Part shown: piece by piece, positions 34,519 to 43,670 of the stretch | How positions within the stretch are numbered: the stretch's first letter is position 1 | Layout of the letters: each line of letters begins with the position of its first letter | Assembly (NCBI RefSeq): GCF_900113665.1 | Contig: NZ_FOQD01000007.1 | Span: 62,001-126,000, forward strand | Direction of reading: 5' to 3' | Origin: Planctomicrobium piriforme | Lineage (GTDB): Bacteria > Planctomycetota > Planctomycetia > Planctomycetales > Planctomycetaceae | Length of the DNA: 64,000 bases | Position numbers and translations under genes: made by a program | The notes under the pieces: model-generated | The model's database searches: none | Told to the model about the DNA's origin: nothing | The model's input: only the letters and a program-made list of their open reading frames with translations

Positions 34519-37500
34519 CTATTCCCGACTCAGTTCCGCAGGTCGAGCCTTGGAAATGTCTTCGAAGTAGCGCCGGATCAGTCCGCGATAGGCGGGATCG
34601 CGGGAACGCTGTGAGGATTCCAGCATGTCGGTCTGGAGCGTGCCGGGGAGTTTGCCCCAATCCCGTTCGCTGACCTTGCCGAGGGCGTTCTCCAGTTGCT
34701 GCAAATGCGTCCCGGCGGTGAATGCGGAGTCGGCGGCATCGTTGCTTTGCGACTGCTGCGATTCCTGCCCGCTTTGCTGCTGAGGGAGTCCGTTTTTGTT
34801 TTTGTTCATGGCGACTCCCATCTGCTGGGCTGCCATCCGCATCCCTTTGGCGGCCTCGCGGAGAGACGATGCCGCGCCGGCGGAGCCCGCTTCGCTGGTA
34901 CTGCCAGGCTGTTGCTGACCACCGGCCATCTGCTGGCCGGCTGAAGAAGGTTGAGTTCCGCCAGGCTGCTGCCCTGGCCCCTGCTGAGGCGGGCCCTGTC
35001 TCTTTTGCCCCTGACCTTCACCTTGGCCTTGCTGGCCTTCGCCCTTGCCCTGTTCTCCTTGCCCATCTTTGCCTTGTTGTCCCTGTTGAGCCTGGGAACT
35101 TTCTGACTTCCGAGGCATGCTCGATTCCGGCGTGCCGGGTTCTTGGGCGCTCATCTCCTTGAGTTTCGAGAGCTGCTCGCCGGCCTCGCTGAGCCGCTGA
35201 GACGATTCGGCCACCTGTCTGCCCACTTCGCCAGGGACGTTGGTTTCAGGGGGACGATTCGGATTCGCTCCATTCGACGCCTGGCGGGCGAGATTGGCTG
35301 CCTGACGCATGGGCTCGACGGCCTGTTCTCCGGTCTGCGCCGCTTCGCCGCGGTTGCCCTGTTGTGACTGCTGAAGAGACTGCTGCAGCGTCTGCTCGGC
35401 TCGATCTGCCTGCTGGCTCGCCTGTTTGGCGACATCCGCCTGTGACGGTCGGTCGATCCGTTTGAGGCCGAGGTCTTCAGCTCGATTGGCGAGCTGCTGC
35501 GAGAGATCGTCGGCGCGATCCCGATATTGCTGCTGCAGGTCGGACCGGAACTGGTGCTGTGCGGCAGGTGATTCCGCCAGTTGTTTCAATTGATCGGCGA
35601 CTTGTTGCTGTGCCTGTGCGGCAGCCTGGGCTTGTTCCTGCAAGCGCGGCGGCGTCTGTTGTCCATCCGGTTGACTGAGCGCGCCGGCGAGTTGCTGCGA
35701 TTTCTCGGCAGCGCGATTGGCGAGTTCCGCGGCCCTTTGAAAGTTGAGTTGCTGCAAGGCATCGGCGGCCTGACGAGCGGCGTCCGGGAACTCCCACGAC
35801 CCCTTGTTTGCGGGTTCGTTTTTGAGACCGAGCTGCCGGACTTCTTCGCCCAGTTGTTTGGCCTGTTGAGTCAGTTGCTGCTGCTGGGGGAGAGCGGATG
35901 AGGCGTTTTGTGGTTTCGGTGGTTTCGCGTTGTCTGCCTGCTTCTCGTCTGGTTTTGTCTCGCCTGCTGGCGGAGTGGCGGGCAGCGAAGGCTGACCTGC
36001 CATGCCTGCTGGAGCGGAATCTTGAGGAGGTTTGCCTGAAGATTCCTCTGCTGCGTTTGCTGTCTGTTGCTGAGCGTTCGGCGCGGCGCTGGCGGCTTGT
36101 TGTTCTTCGCGCTTCGCTTTGATCTTCTCTGCCAGTTGTTGCTGGTCAGCGGCGAGTTGATTCGCGCGCTGCTGCAATTCCTGATTCCGTTGTTGTTCTT
36201 TTTTGGCGTTCTTCTGTTCGCCTTCCGAGGGCTTGGCGGAAGCCGCGGCGGGATCGGCTTGTGCGGCCTGTAATGCTTCGATGAACTTCTGCAGCGATTC
36301 GGCTGCCTGTTGAGAGCGTTCTTTCGCAGGTTGAGCTTGATTCTCGGCGAGGAACTGTGCGGCCTCACGCGACTGATCGACTGCGCGTTGCAGCATTTCG
36401 CCGGTGCTGTCGGTTTTGGGGATCTCGGCCGCGGCGCGGCGGATCGCGGCCTGTTCACCGGCCAGCTTCGCCATCTGCTCGCGTGATTCCGGCGTTGGTT
36501 CCTGCGGAAGCCGGAATGTCTTCTCTGCCAGTTGAGTCTGGCGTTGTTGCAAGGCCTGGGCGGCCTGTTGCGGGTCTTGGGGGAGTTGTGAGTTCTCGCT
36601 CAGGGCCTGGGCCAGTTGCTGGAGCTGCTCTTGTGCCCGGGCGTGCTGGGCTTCGGCCGTCTGCAGGTTCCCCTGTTCGAGCGAACGAGTTGCGTTCCGC
36701 GTTTCTTTTGCGCCGTTGGTGTTCAGTTCGTCGGAACCGGGAAGCTGCAGGTCTTCCGCCAGTTTGCGTTCTTGCTGCAGCAGCTTTTCCTGTTCCATCC
36801 GCAAGGGCTGGAGATCTTTCCGTTGCATGTTGACGTCGTTGCGGTTCGCATTGACCAGCGATTGCTGCTGACGGGCCAACTGTTCGGCCTGTTCTGCCAG
36901 AGAAGCAAGTTGCTGCTGCAGCGTTTCACGCGCTTTGTCGAGCAGATCGGGATGCTTTTCGAGCAACGTACCGAGGTCTTCTTCGAGCTTCTCGTGCCGC
37001 GCGACCATCTGCTGATGGTCCGCTTGCCATTGCTGACGCGATTCCTGATTGGCGGTCGGCTGTTGTTGCTGCTGCTGTCGAGTGGAGAGATGATCGACGT
37101 CGGTTGCGAGTTGCTCGGTCAGATCGGCCAGACGGTTCAGTTCGAGCAGATCGCGCTGCAGTTGGGCCAGTTCCTGAAACTTCTCCTGCAACGACTGCAG
37201 TTCGTTGCTCGCCTTTTGAATTTTGTCGGCTGCTTCTGAATACTGTTGCTGCTTCTCTGACAGCTCGGACTGTTGCGCCTGCTGCGCTTTGGCGGCGGCT
37301 TGTGCGAGCGACTGTTCGGCGATCTGCTGTGCCCGTTGGGCCAGATGTTCGAAGACCGGCTGCTGCTCCATGACGGCGCTTAACTGCTGCAATTGCTCGC
37401 TCAGTTGCCGCAACTGTTCTTCGAGAGCGGCGGCTTCTGCTTCCTTGTGCCATTCATTCTTACGGGAGGCATCCGACTGGGCCTGATTCTGTAACTTGCG

Positions 37501-39219
37501 GGCCGCCTGTTTTTCCTTCTCCAGATCCGCTTTGAGATGGTCCATCGCCTGATTGGTGCGATGTTGCAGTTCGGCGACGGTCTGGTCTCCGTACGGCTTG
37601 GCGTCGGCGAGAATCTGCAATGTACGGGTGCCGGTCCAGGTTTCGTTCGGGCCGGGGACTGGCCGTTCGTCGGTCGCCCGGGCGCGGACGGACAGCTGCA
37701 TGCCCGGCGTCAACGCGAGTTTAGAGAGATCCAGTTCGAAGAGATGTTCGAGCCCGCGCTGGCCCAGCAACTCTGTCGGAACGACTTTCATCGCCGATTC
37801 CTTGACGCCGTTGCGGGTCCAGTCGTAATGGAGTTCGACCGTCGCCAGTCCAAAATCATCGGATGCCCGGATCGGAAAGCGGACGGTGTCGCCGGGCCGG
37901 GCTTCCGGATGCTGTTCGCGATCTGCGAAGTCGATCAACGGCGCGGCGTCGGGTTGAATTGTGAGACGGCGAATCGATTCTTCACGGGCGGTGAGTCCGT
38001 ACTCGTCGCGCATGCGCACCGCGAAGCGGCCTGATGGCTGGTCGAGGCTGGCGACGATCTTGAACTCGGAACTCAGGCCATCGTCGCTGAGGGGCAGTGT
38101 TGTTCGGCGACGCACCGGGACGCCGTCGACCAGTTCGTCGGCTATCGGCGGATTCGTGCCTTTGGGCGCGGGACCATCGAGCCACAGCAGTTCGGCCGAT
38201 ACCACGGGCTTATCGAACGTGAGCTGCAGGTCGAGGTGACTCTGTTCGATGGCGACCACCTCCCCGAGCAGAGGATCGTGATGCTCAGCTGGATTGCCTG
38301 TGTAAGCGGGAGGCACCAGATCTACAACAAACTGCCGAATCGCCGGGCGGTCGACGACATCGATTCGGTGCTGCCGCGTGCGCGACTGCTGTGCGGCCAC
38401 CGTGTAAGCGAAGCCGGAAGAGATGCGAGGAAGTTGAACGACGTAGGCCTGCTGCTGGTCGTTCCAGTCCATCCGCCGCGATTGCGTGTTGATCCCGTCA
38501 GACGACCAGTCGAGCCAGGCTGCTTCAGGGCGTTCGGCCGCGTGCATCCGCCACGAGACGCGGGCGAGAAGCGTGACGTCGTCTCCGCGGCCGACGACGC
38601 GGTCGGCGTTGTCGACGGTGAGGACCAGGTTCTGCAGCCGTTCGTAGTTCCCCCACGGATTGAAGAAGCGGGAGAGCAGTGTGGCGTACGCCTGAGTCGC
38701 AAAGAGGAGCGGCAGCAACAGTGCAAGGAAAGCCGCGCCCCCCATCCAGCAGCGGCGAACCGCACGTCGGGCATCCACCACGTCGGCGAAATCCGTTTTC
38801 TCGGCGAACTGCACCGTCTGTTGCAGCAGCCAGTTCTGCATGACCGGCGAGCCCCCGTCTTCTCCCCGCGCCGTACTCTCCACGAGTTCCACGGTCGAGA
38901 GCAGGCGTTCGCGAAGTTCCGGGTGTGCCGCCTCGACGACCGCCGCCAGTTCCGTCTGCTGATAGCGCCGCAACAACGGCAGCAAAATGGTGACGATGCC
39001 TGTGAGAACTCCAATCACCGGCACGACCCAGAGCATTCCGACTCGCACCGTCAGGGGCAGGTCGACCAGTACGTCGAGCAGCAGGACGCAGGCCATCGCG
39101 GTCGAGACCGCCAGCACCGTCAGCCCGATCCCTTCGGCGATGGAAACCCCGACAATGCGGCGCTTCAGTTGCCGCAGGCGTTCGAGCAGAATTTCGGGAA
39201 GTCGTCCGTCTGGTTGCAT
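34519..39219 (-). CDS. Giant Gln-rich coiled-coil membrane protein (DUF4175-like)
   Basis: 1566 residues from ATG 39219, preceded by GAAGGG. Two or three hydrophobic helices lie at about 25-85, and one at about 155-180. An extracytoplasmic beta-rich stretch of about 350 residues includes IRQFVVDLVPPAYTG, VRFPIRASDDFGLATVELHY and LSVRARATDERPVPGPNE, which resemble Ig-like domains of DUF4175-type proteins. From about 540 to 1300 it is heptad-like and extremely Gln/Ala/Glu-rich (long coiled coil). The last 200 residues hold Gly/Gln/Pro low complexity and a helical end. In other bacteria DUF4175-type proteins sit near MoxR/Bat clusters; moxR here is 8 kb away. It is probably a structural envelope element. 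No obvious operon partner. Confidence 0.75.
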   Translation of the reverse strand: MQPDGRLPEILLERLRQLKRRIVGVSIAEGIGLTVLAVSTAMACVLLLDVLVDLPLTVRVGMLWVVPVIGVLTGIVTILLPLLRRYQQTELAAVVEAAHPELRERLLSTVELVESTARGEDGGSPVMQNWLLQQTVQFAEKTDFADVVDARRAVRRCWMGGAAFLALLLPLLFATQAYATLLSRFFNPWGNYERLQNLVLTVDNADRVVGRGDDVTLLARVSWRMHAAERPEAAWLDWSSDGINTQSRRMDWNDQQQAYVVQLPRISSGFAYTVAAQQSRTRQHRIDVVDRPAIRQFVVDLVPPAYTGNPAEHHDPLLGEVVAIEQSHLDLQLTFDKPVVSAELLWLDGPAPKGTNPPIADELVDGVPVRRRTTLPLSDDGLSSEFKIVASLDQPSGRFAVRMRDEYGLTAREESIRRLTIQPDAAPLIDFADREQHPEARPGDTVRFPIRASDDFGLATVELHYDWTRNGVKESAMKVVPTELLGQRGLEHLFELDLSKLALTPGMQLSVRARATDERPVPGPNETWTGTRTLQILADAKPYGDQTVAELQHRTNQAMDHLKADLEKEKQAARKLQNQAQSDASRKNEWHKEAEAAALEEQLRQLSEQLQQLSAVMEQQPVFEHLAQRAQQIAEQSLAQAAAKAQQAQQSELSEKQQQYSEAADKIQKASNELQSLQEKFQELAQLQRDLLELNRLADLTEQLATDVDHLSTRQQQQQQPTANQESRQQWQADHQQMVARHEKLEEDLGTLLEKHPDLLDKARETLQQQLASLAEQAEQLARQQQSLVNANRNDVNMQRKDLQPLRMEQEKLLQQERKLAEDLQLPGSDELNTNGAKETRNATRSLEQGNLQTAEAQHARAQEQLQQLAQALSENSQLPQDPQQAAQALQQRQTQLAEKTFRLPQEPTPESREQMAKLAGEQAAIRRAAAEIPKTDSTGEMLQRAVDQSREAAQFLAENQAQPAKERSQQAAESLQKFIEALQAAQADPAAASAKPSEGEQKNAKKEQQRNQELQQRANQLAADQQQLAEKIKAKREEQQAASAAPNAQQQTANAAEESSGKPPQDSAPAGMAGQPSLPATPPAGETKPDEKQADNAKPPKPQNASSALPQQQQLTQQAKQLGEEVRQLGLKNEPANKGSWEFPDAARQAADALQQLNFQRAAELANRAAEKSQQLAGALSQPDGQQTPPRLQEQAQAAAQAQQQVADQLKQLAESPAAQHQFRSDLQQQYRDRADDLSQQLANRAEDLGLKRIDRPSQADVAKQASQQADRAEQTLQQSLQQSQQGNRGEAAQTGEQAVEPMRQAANLARQASNGANPNRPPETNVPGEVGRQVAESSQRLSEAGEQLSKLKEMSAQEPGTPESSMPRKSESSQAQQGQQGKDGQGEQGKGEGQQGQGEGQGQKRQGPPQQGPGQQPGGTQPSSAGQQMAGGQQQPGSTSEAGSAGAASSLREAAKGMRMAAQQMGVAMNKNKNGLPQQQSGQESQQSQSNDAADSAFTAGTHLQQLENALGKVSERDWGKLPGTLQTDMLESSQRSRDPAYRGLIRRYFEDISKARPAELSRE

Positions 39220-39365
39220 CGGGCTGGCCCTTCTCGCGAGAAAGCATCCCACGACTCGTCACGGCAAAACGTAGGATCGTTCGTATTCAAACGTGCCGGG
39301 CAGACGAAAGTTTACCAACTTTTGACGGGGAAGGTGTAGAAGCGGAGGTGGGCGGGAGGGAATTT

Positions 39366-39402
39366 GTCATTTGTCAATGGTCATTTGTCATTGGGCCATT
39401 GA
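39366..39402. repeat. ATTTGTCA direct repeats
   Basis: The word (C)ATTTGTCA is repeated with variation (TCATTTGTCAATGGTCATT, then TGTCATTGGGCCATTG). It lies just upstream of the M50-like pseudogene and is not coding. Confidence 0.6.
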
Positions 39403-39433
39403 GAGGATGTTGCATTGGTGGGTGGTGGAAAAA

Positions 39434-40045
39434 ATGGATCCGGGAATTTCCGTTCAGAACGCAGTCGGTACGGGGTCATTGCGAAGCTGGGCGTTGACAG
39501 CTTTGTTTTGGGTTGGGCTGGTCGCGGTCTGTTGGCTGGGGATGCAGATTGTCCATGAGAGTGGGCACGTTCTGGCTGCCTGGGCGACGGGAGGGAGCGT
39601 TGTTGCCGTCGATCTGCACCCGTTGCATATTTCCCGGACGGATGTCCGCCCGAATCCCTGGCCGCGGGTGGTGATCTGGAGCGGGCCGATTTGGGGCGTG
39701 TTGACGCCCGGCGTGATGTGGCTGCTGGCACGGAGATGCTGACCAGGGGAGAGGGCGGTCTGGCAGTTCTTTGCGGGGTTCTGCCTGATTGCGAACGGAG
39801 CCTATCTGGGCTCGACGTTTGCGACGCCGGTTGGGGATGCCGCCGACCTGGTGCAATTGGGCGAGCCGCGCTGGACGCTGGCGCTCTTTGCCGCCGTCGT
39901 GACGCCGCTGGGGATCTGGCTGTGGGACGGCATCGCCCCGCAATTGGGAATCGGCCCCGGCGCTCGACCAGTGTCGCTCAAACAGACGCTTGCGGTCTGG
40001 GGAGTGCTGGCGACGATCGTCGTACTCGAACTGGTTGTCGCGTAG
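39434..40045 (+). pseudogene. M50/site-2-protease-like membrane protein with an in-frame TGA
   Basis: From ATG 39434 (GGTGG five bases before) the frame encodes a membrane helix followed by MQIVHESGHVLAAWATGG, with HESGH fitting the HExxH zinc motif of M50-type proteases. It then reads PWPRVVIWSGPIWGVLTPG, a typical second element, and stops at TGA 39740-39742. The same frame then continues without another stop for 100 codons (VWQFFAGFCLIANGAYLGS, GDAADLVQLGEPRW, membrane helices) to TAG 40043-40045. One substitution or reading of TGA as an amino acid would give a 203-residue protein. I treat it as a nonsense-mutated gene. The TAG stop is followed by AGCA, as in two other genes here. Confidence 0.75.
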
Positions 40046-40066
40046 AGCATCCGTGAACGGAGATCT

Positions 40067-40146
40067 GGGAGGGCGATGCTCCTGCTGAGCCGCAAACAAG
40101 ATCACGTCTCAACTTGATAACGGCTCGGCGGGAGCCTCGCTCTCCC
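40067..40146. repeat. REP-like 80-bp inverted repeat, copy 2
   Basis: The left arm 40067-40093 (starting GGGAGGGCGATGCTCCTG) is almost identical to the left arm of the element at 21917. The right arm 40121-40146 ends GGAGCCTCGCTCTCCC. It lies between the convergent M50-like and ExeA-like genes. Confidence 0.88.
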
Positions 40147-40170
40147 GTTTCTAATGACAGCCGAAACGTG

Positions 40171-40274
40171 GAGCAAATTGCAAATTGAATGACGCGGCCT
40201 CGCCCCGCGGAATTCGATGATTCAATTGGTGAGACACCGTTCGACGCGGGCACATGGTAGAGCAAAATGCTCTA
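40171..40274 (-). repeat. TAGAGCA element, copy 2 (overlaps the ExeA stop codon)
   Basis: Read on the minus strand it begins with TAGAGCA-TTT-TGCTCTA (40258-40274), continues with ACC, GTGCCCGCGTCG, GTCT and GAATTCCGCGGGGC, and ends with GCAATTTGCTC. The copy at 54954-55045 shares most of this in the same order. The first TAG is the stop codon of the ExeA-like gene. Confidence 0.85.
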
Positions 40275-42014
40275 GTTCCCTGATTGCTCCGATTCGATGC
40301 GGCGGCGACGGGAACGCAGGCGGGTGAACAGTTGCGAGAACCGGCCTTCGTGTTCGGCGGAGGCAGTGGGAGAGGCGACTGGCGGAGCGGTTGCCGTTTT
40401 CACTTCTTCTGCACCGGACGAGGAGAAGGGGAGCGTCGACATTGCTTCCGCTTCCGGCAGCACGACGTCGAACCCCTGCTGCGACGAAGCGGTGATGCCG
40501 GTCTGCGTCACTTGCTCGATCTGTCCCAGCACGTCGCGGCGAATCCGGTGAATTGCGTCGAGAATCTGCAGCTCGATAACGGCGTCCCCCTCGATCACGG
40601 GGGCGCGCTGCGGGAAGGCCATCGTCTGTACGATGTCTTCAGCTTCGGGCTCGGTCTCGACATGCCAGTTCGACGCGTTGTCGAGCTGTGAGAAATCGAC
40701 GGAACCGCGGCGATCTTCCGGCAGTTCCAGGTAGCGGTCCAGCAGCGTGTAACGGTCGACGACGGGGATTTCGAGCATGTCGGTCTCGGGTGACTGGGGG
40801 ACAGGCATGACAGGTCCGTGAGCCATGGCAATCGATTGGATCTCTTCCATTGTGATGGGAGACGAATCCATGGCGGTCAGCACCGGCGCGTGGGCTGTTT
40901 CCTCTTCTTCCTCAGCGCCGGTCTCAAAGACGGCGTACTGCGGCTCAGGCTCGGAGGGGAGCGGCGCAGCGGACGAGATGATGAAGCTATCGGATTGGGC
41001 TGCGTCGGAATGCGATTCAGTCTCGTCCAGCACGCTATCACTGTCGGCTCGGAGAAAGTCCGGAATCTCGAACTCGTCTGTTTCGAGATCGGCGGGACTG
41101 TAGACAATCACCCGTTGCGGGGGGGCATCGTCATCATGGATATTCGACGACTCAGATGCGACAGGCACGTCGAGCGACGGCGGAATCTCGTTCCAGCGCA
41201 GCGGCAGTTCTTTCAAATCATCGAGGGCGGCCCGAACCGTTTTTTCCTGCACTGGTCGTTGCTCCAAGGCGAACGCCAGTAACAGGGAATGATCGGTGAG
41301 CTGGGTCAGGCACCGCAGATTGCCATCGCTGGCGCGACAGATGAGTTCCAGTGCCCGTTCGCTGACGATCGACAGCACATCGGTTCCGCCGCAGGCTTGC
41401 AGGCGATCGTGAATCACGCGGGCAGAGTCTTGCAACGTCAACGAACTCAGGCTGACTTGAACTCCGACCCGTTGATTGAACGCGGTGAGTGCGGGGTCGG
41501 CCAGTTTCTCTTCGAGTTCGAACGGCCCGCAGAGAACGACGCGAATCAGTGCGTTCCCTTCTGGTGCGTAATCAGACAGAGTTCGCAGTTCTTCGAAGAG
41601 TCGGACGCTGATCAGGTGGGCTTCATCGACGATCAGCAGCAGTCCCCGTCCATTGGTCTGGGAATGTCGCGCCGCTTGAAACAACTGGAGTCGGGCTTCC
41701 TGTTCAGACAGGCCAACGTAGTCGCTGCCCAGTTCGAACAGCACCGCTTGCAGCAAAGCCCGACGGGTTTCGATGCCGGCCCCGTTCAGATAGATGCTGC
41801 GATAGTCTTGCCGGAGCAGGCTGGCCATCCGCTTGCAGAGCATCGTTTTGCCCATGCCCGGCTGCGACGTGACGATGGCAATGCCGCGAGCCTGCGAGAC
41901 GCAGTGAATGACGGCGTCGAGCGCGTCCTGCAACGGCGCGACGGGCACAAAGTCGTCCGCATAGGGAACGGCCGTGAACGGACGCCGGTTGAGTCCAAAG
42001 AATTCCTCGTACAC
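40272..42014 (-). CDS. ExeA/GspA-like AAA ATPase
   Basis: 580 residues from GTG 42014, fixed by GAGGG six bases upstream. The N-terminus VYEEFFGLNRRPF is the standard opening of ExeA-type ATPases. TSQPGMGKTMLC (Walker A, residues about 49-60) and LLLIVDEAHLI (Walker B) are followed by SLSSLTLQDSARVI and CRASDGNLRCLTQL, sensor-like elements of the AAA_22 domain. From about 300 on the protein is acidic and low in complexity with a few amphipathic helices; no peptidoglycan-binding domain or membrane helix is seen, unlike true ExeA. Such ATPases occur with type II secretion or polysaccharide export, here next to a glycosyltransferase and histidine kinase. The stop TAG is part of a dispersed repeat. 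Confidence 0.8.
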   Translation of the reverse strand: MYEEFFGLNRRPFTAVPYADDFVPVAPLQDALDAVIHCVSQARGIAIVTSQPGMGKTMLCKRMASLLRQDYRSIYLNGAGIETRRALLQAVLFELGSDYVGLSEQEARLQLFQAARHSQTNGRGLLLIVDEAHLISVRLFEELRTLSDYAPEGNALIRVVLCGPFELEEKLADPALTAFNQRVGVQVSLSSLTLQDSARVIHDRLQACGGTDVLSIVSERALELICRASDGNLRCLTQLTDHSLLLAFALEQRPVQEKTVRAALDDLKELPLRWNEIPPSLDVPVASESSNIHDDDAPPQRVIVYSPADLETDEFEIPDFLRADSDSVLDETESHSDAAQSDSFIISSAAPLPSEPEPQYAVFETGAEEEEETAHAPVLTAMDSSPITMEEIQSIAMAHGPVMPVPQSPETDMLEIPVVDRYTLLDRYLELPEDRRGSVDFSQLDNASNWHVETEPEAEDIVQTMAFPQRAPVIEGDAVIELQILDAIHRIRRDVLGQIEQVTQTGITASSQQGFDVVLPEAEAMSTLPFSSSGAEEVKTATAPPVASPTASAEHEGRFSQLFTRLRSRRRRIESEQSGN

Positions 42015-42141
42015 GAATGTCCCTCGCAATCTGACGACTGACTCAGCTCGTTCGCACCGACGCCAGCCCCTGGCGCGTGAGGCGATCGATGCCGACGGTC
42101 GCGGACAATTGCAGCTGATCGTTTCATCGAACTGTTTTGGC

Positions 42142-42165
42142 ATCCGCATGCAGCAAAATGCGGAT
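42142..42165 (-). other. 8-bp dyad between glycosyltransferase and ExeA-like genes
   Basis: ATCCGCAT (42142-42149) and ATGCGGAT (42158-42165) form a perfect stem with an 8-base loop. No U-tract follows on the minus strand, so it is not a standard terminator; an attenuator or binding site is possible. Confidence 0.35.
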
Positions 42166-42209
42166 TCTCACTACAACCGAAACGAAACAGGCGGGAACGC
42201 ATGCAGCGA

Positions 42210-43670
42210 TCAGTATGTGCCGATCGATTGTTCGGCAGGAGTTGCCGTTCCCGACTTCGAGGGACCGGCAAACGCCGCGACGGCGATCAGCGCGACGGCC
42301 GGCATGATCGGCGCCCGCATGCGTGCATCACTCCAGTACAGGAGATGTGCACAGGTCATGGCGAGGACCAGCAGCACCGGCGCCCGCCACTGCGACAGCG
42401 AATGCGGTCTCCCCTCGCCCCGGTACTCCGGGGAGAGGGGCAGGGGGTGAGGGGCGAAATTGTCATGCGACCCACTTATGTCTGCATCTCCTCCGGACGG
42501 ACCGATTGCTTTTGAGGACAGATTCTGCGACAGGCCGGGTTCTCCATACGACCAGCGTTCGACGAGTCGGAACATCCCGCCGAGCAGACAGAGCCAGAGG
42601 CCGACGTAGTAGATCCCAACGGCATAACGCACGATCGCGGACAAACTAGGCGCCGCTGCGGCATGTGGTGCGATGTTCCAGAACCAGCAGAATTTCAACA
42701 GGCAGGCTTTTTGAAACGTCACCGGATCGAGCAGGATCGTGTCCCAGGCCTTGGCTGACATCCAGCGGTCGGCTTCGACCTCGCCGGAAATGCCTGCCAG
42801 GTGTCGTTCCGCTTCGACGGAGTCCATCCAGGCGGACTGGCCTGGCCCTTTCGAGCCGTCCCAGATCGTTCCGAATGGCTGGCGGACCACTTCCCGGTAA
42901 AAGGCCTCGTTATTCCCCAGCAATAGCGTATATCCGCCATGCGTGGTCATGACGATCGGTTTCCCCAGTACCTGGGCATTGCGAATTGCCCACGGCGACA
43001 CGCAAAGGACGATGCCTGCGAGGCCGGCGATCAGGCGTTTCCAGGGGATCTCCCAACCACGCGATGATGAAGCCGCAAAGACAGCAAACGCGTAACCCGC
43101 GTAGAAAGCTCCAAACGCCCAGAACGTCGGGCGGGACAGCACGCACAATCCGAAGACGACGCCTGTGACAAAGCTGCGTCGCGCCGTCGGTTTGGCCGGC
43201 GAGGTCATGCACAGCAGCAGGCAGGCAACGAGTAACGCGCAAGTCGTTTCGGTCATCGGAAACGGCACATACCGCAACAGCAACGGGTCAATTGCCAGAC
43301 AGGCGACCGCCGCCAGTCGGGCGAATTTCCCCAGGCCCAACTGCTTGGCGCACAGCCAGACGACCGGCAAAGTTGCCAGCGAGATCGCAATCTGGAATGC
43401 CGCCAGCAGGAAACGCTGACTCGGCTGGGCACACCACGAGATCAAAAGCGGATACAGCGGCGGACGAAACGCCGTCGGGACTTCCGACCCTGGCACCGCG
43501 AAGCCGTGACCGGCGGCAATTCCCTGAGCCAGCGTCAGATAGGCATCGGGGTCCGTCAGCAGATTTTCGTAAGAGAATGCCGTCACCGCGATGCGGAGCA
43601 GCAGACCAATCAACAGCAGTGCCGCGAGCAGCAGCCGTTCAGACGGTTGTCGATTGAACTTTGGCTTCAC
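42210..43670 (-). CDS. GT-C glycosyltransferase (family 39-like) with an in-frame repeat insertion
   Basis: 486 residues from GTG 43670 (AAGG six bases upstream), overlapping the histidine kinase by 32 bases. After helix 1 (LLLAALLLIGLLLRIAV) the loop SYENLLTDPDAYLTLAQG has the acidic D-x-D pair of GT-C enzymes, then PTAFRPPLYPLLI with the RPPLYP motif of GT39 proteins. About nine helices follow. Residues about 405-420 (APHPLPLSPEYRGEG) are encoded by the dispersed palindrome at 42411-42455, in a loop before the last helices. It should transfer sugar from a polyprenyl carrier in the membrane. It is co-transcribed with the histidine kinase. Confidence 0.83.
   Translation of the reverse strand: MKPKFNRQPSERLLLAALLLIGLLLRIAVTAFSYENLLTDPDAYLTLAQGIAAGHGFAVPGSEVPTAFRPPLYPLLISWCAQPSQRFLLAAFQIAISLATLPVVWLCAKQLGLGKFARLAAVACLAIDPLLLRYVPFPMTETTCALLVACLLLCMTSPAKPTARRSFVTGVVFGLCVLSRPTFWAFGAFYAGYAFAVFAASSSRGWEIPWKRLIAGLAGIVLCVSPWAIRNAQVLGKPIVMTTHGGYTLLLGNNEAFYREVVRQPFGTIWDGSKGPGQSAWMDSVEAERHLAGISGEVEADRWMSAKAWDTILLDPVTFQKACLLKFCWFWNIAPHAAAAPSLSAIVRYAVGIYYVGLWLCLLGGMFRLVERWSYGEPGLSQNLSSKAIGPSGGDADISGSHDNFAPHPLPLSPEYRGEGRPHSLSQWRAPVLLVLAMTCAHLLYWSDARMRAPIMPAVALIAVAAFAGPSKSGTATPAEQSIGTY
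42411..42455 (-). repeat. Dispersed palindromic repeat inside a CDS (SPEYRGEG-type), copy 2
   Basis: Nearly the same sequence as 3197-3240 in the sense orientation of the gene, with CCCCGG-AGTA-CCGGGG at its heart and the GCCCCTCACCCC flank conserved. A one-base length difference relative to copy 1 puts its second half in another reading frame, and both frames are open. Confidence 0.85.

Noticed and set aside
36616..37239. 207-codon plus-strand frame rich in Leu and Phe that looks like membrane helices
   Set aside because: It is the complement of Gln/Glu/Lys codons in the coiled-coil gene; CAG/GAG repeats read backwards give Leu-rich sequence.
39740..39742. Selenocysteine at the TGA of the M50-like gene
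   Set aside because: No convincing SECIS hairpin follows and no selenium genes are in the window; a nonsense mutation is simpler. Kept only as a remote option.
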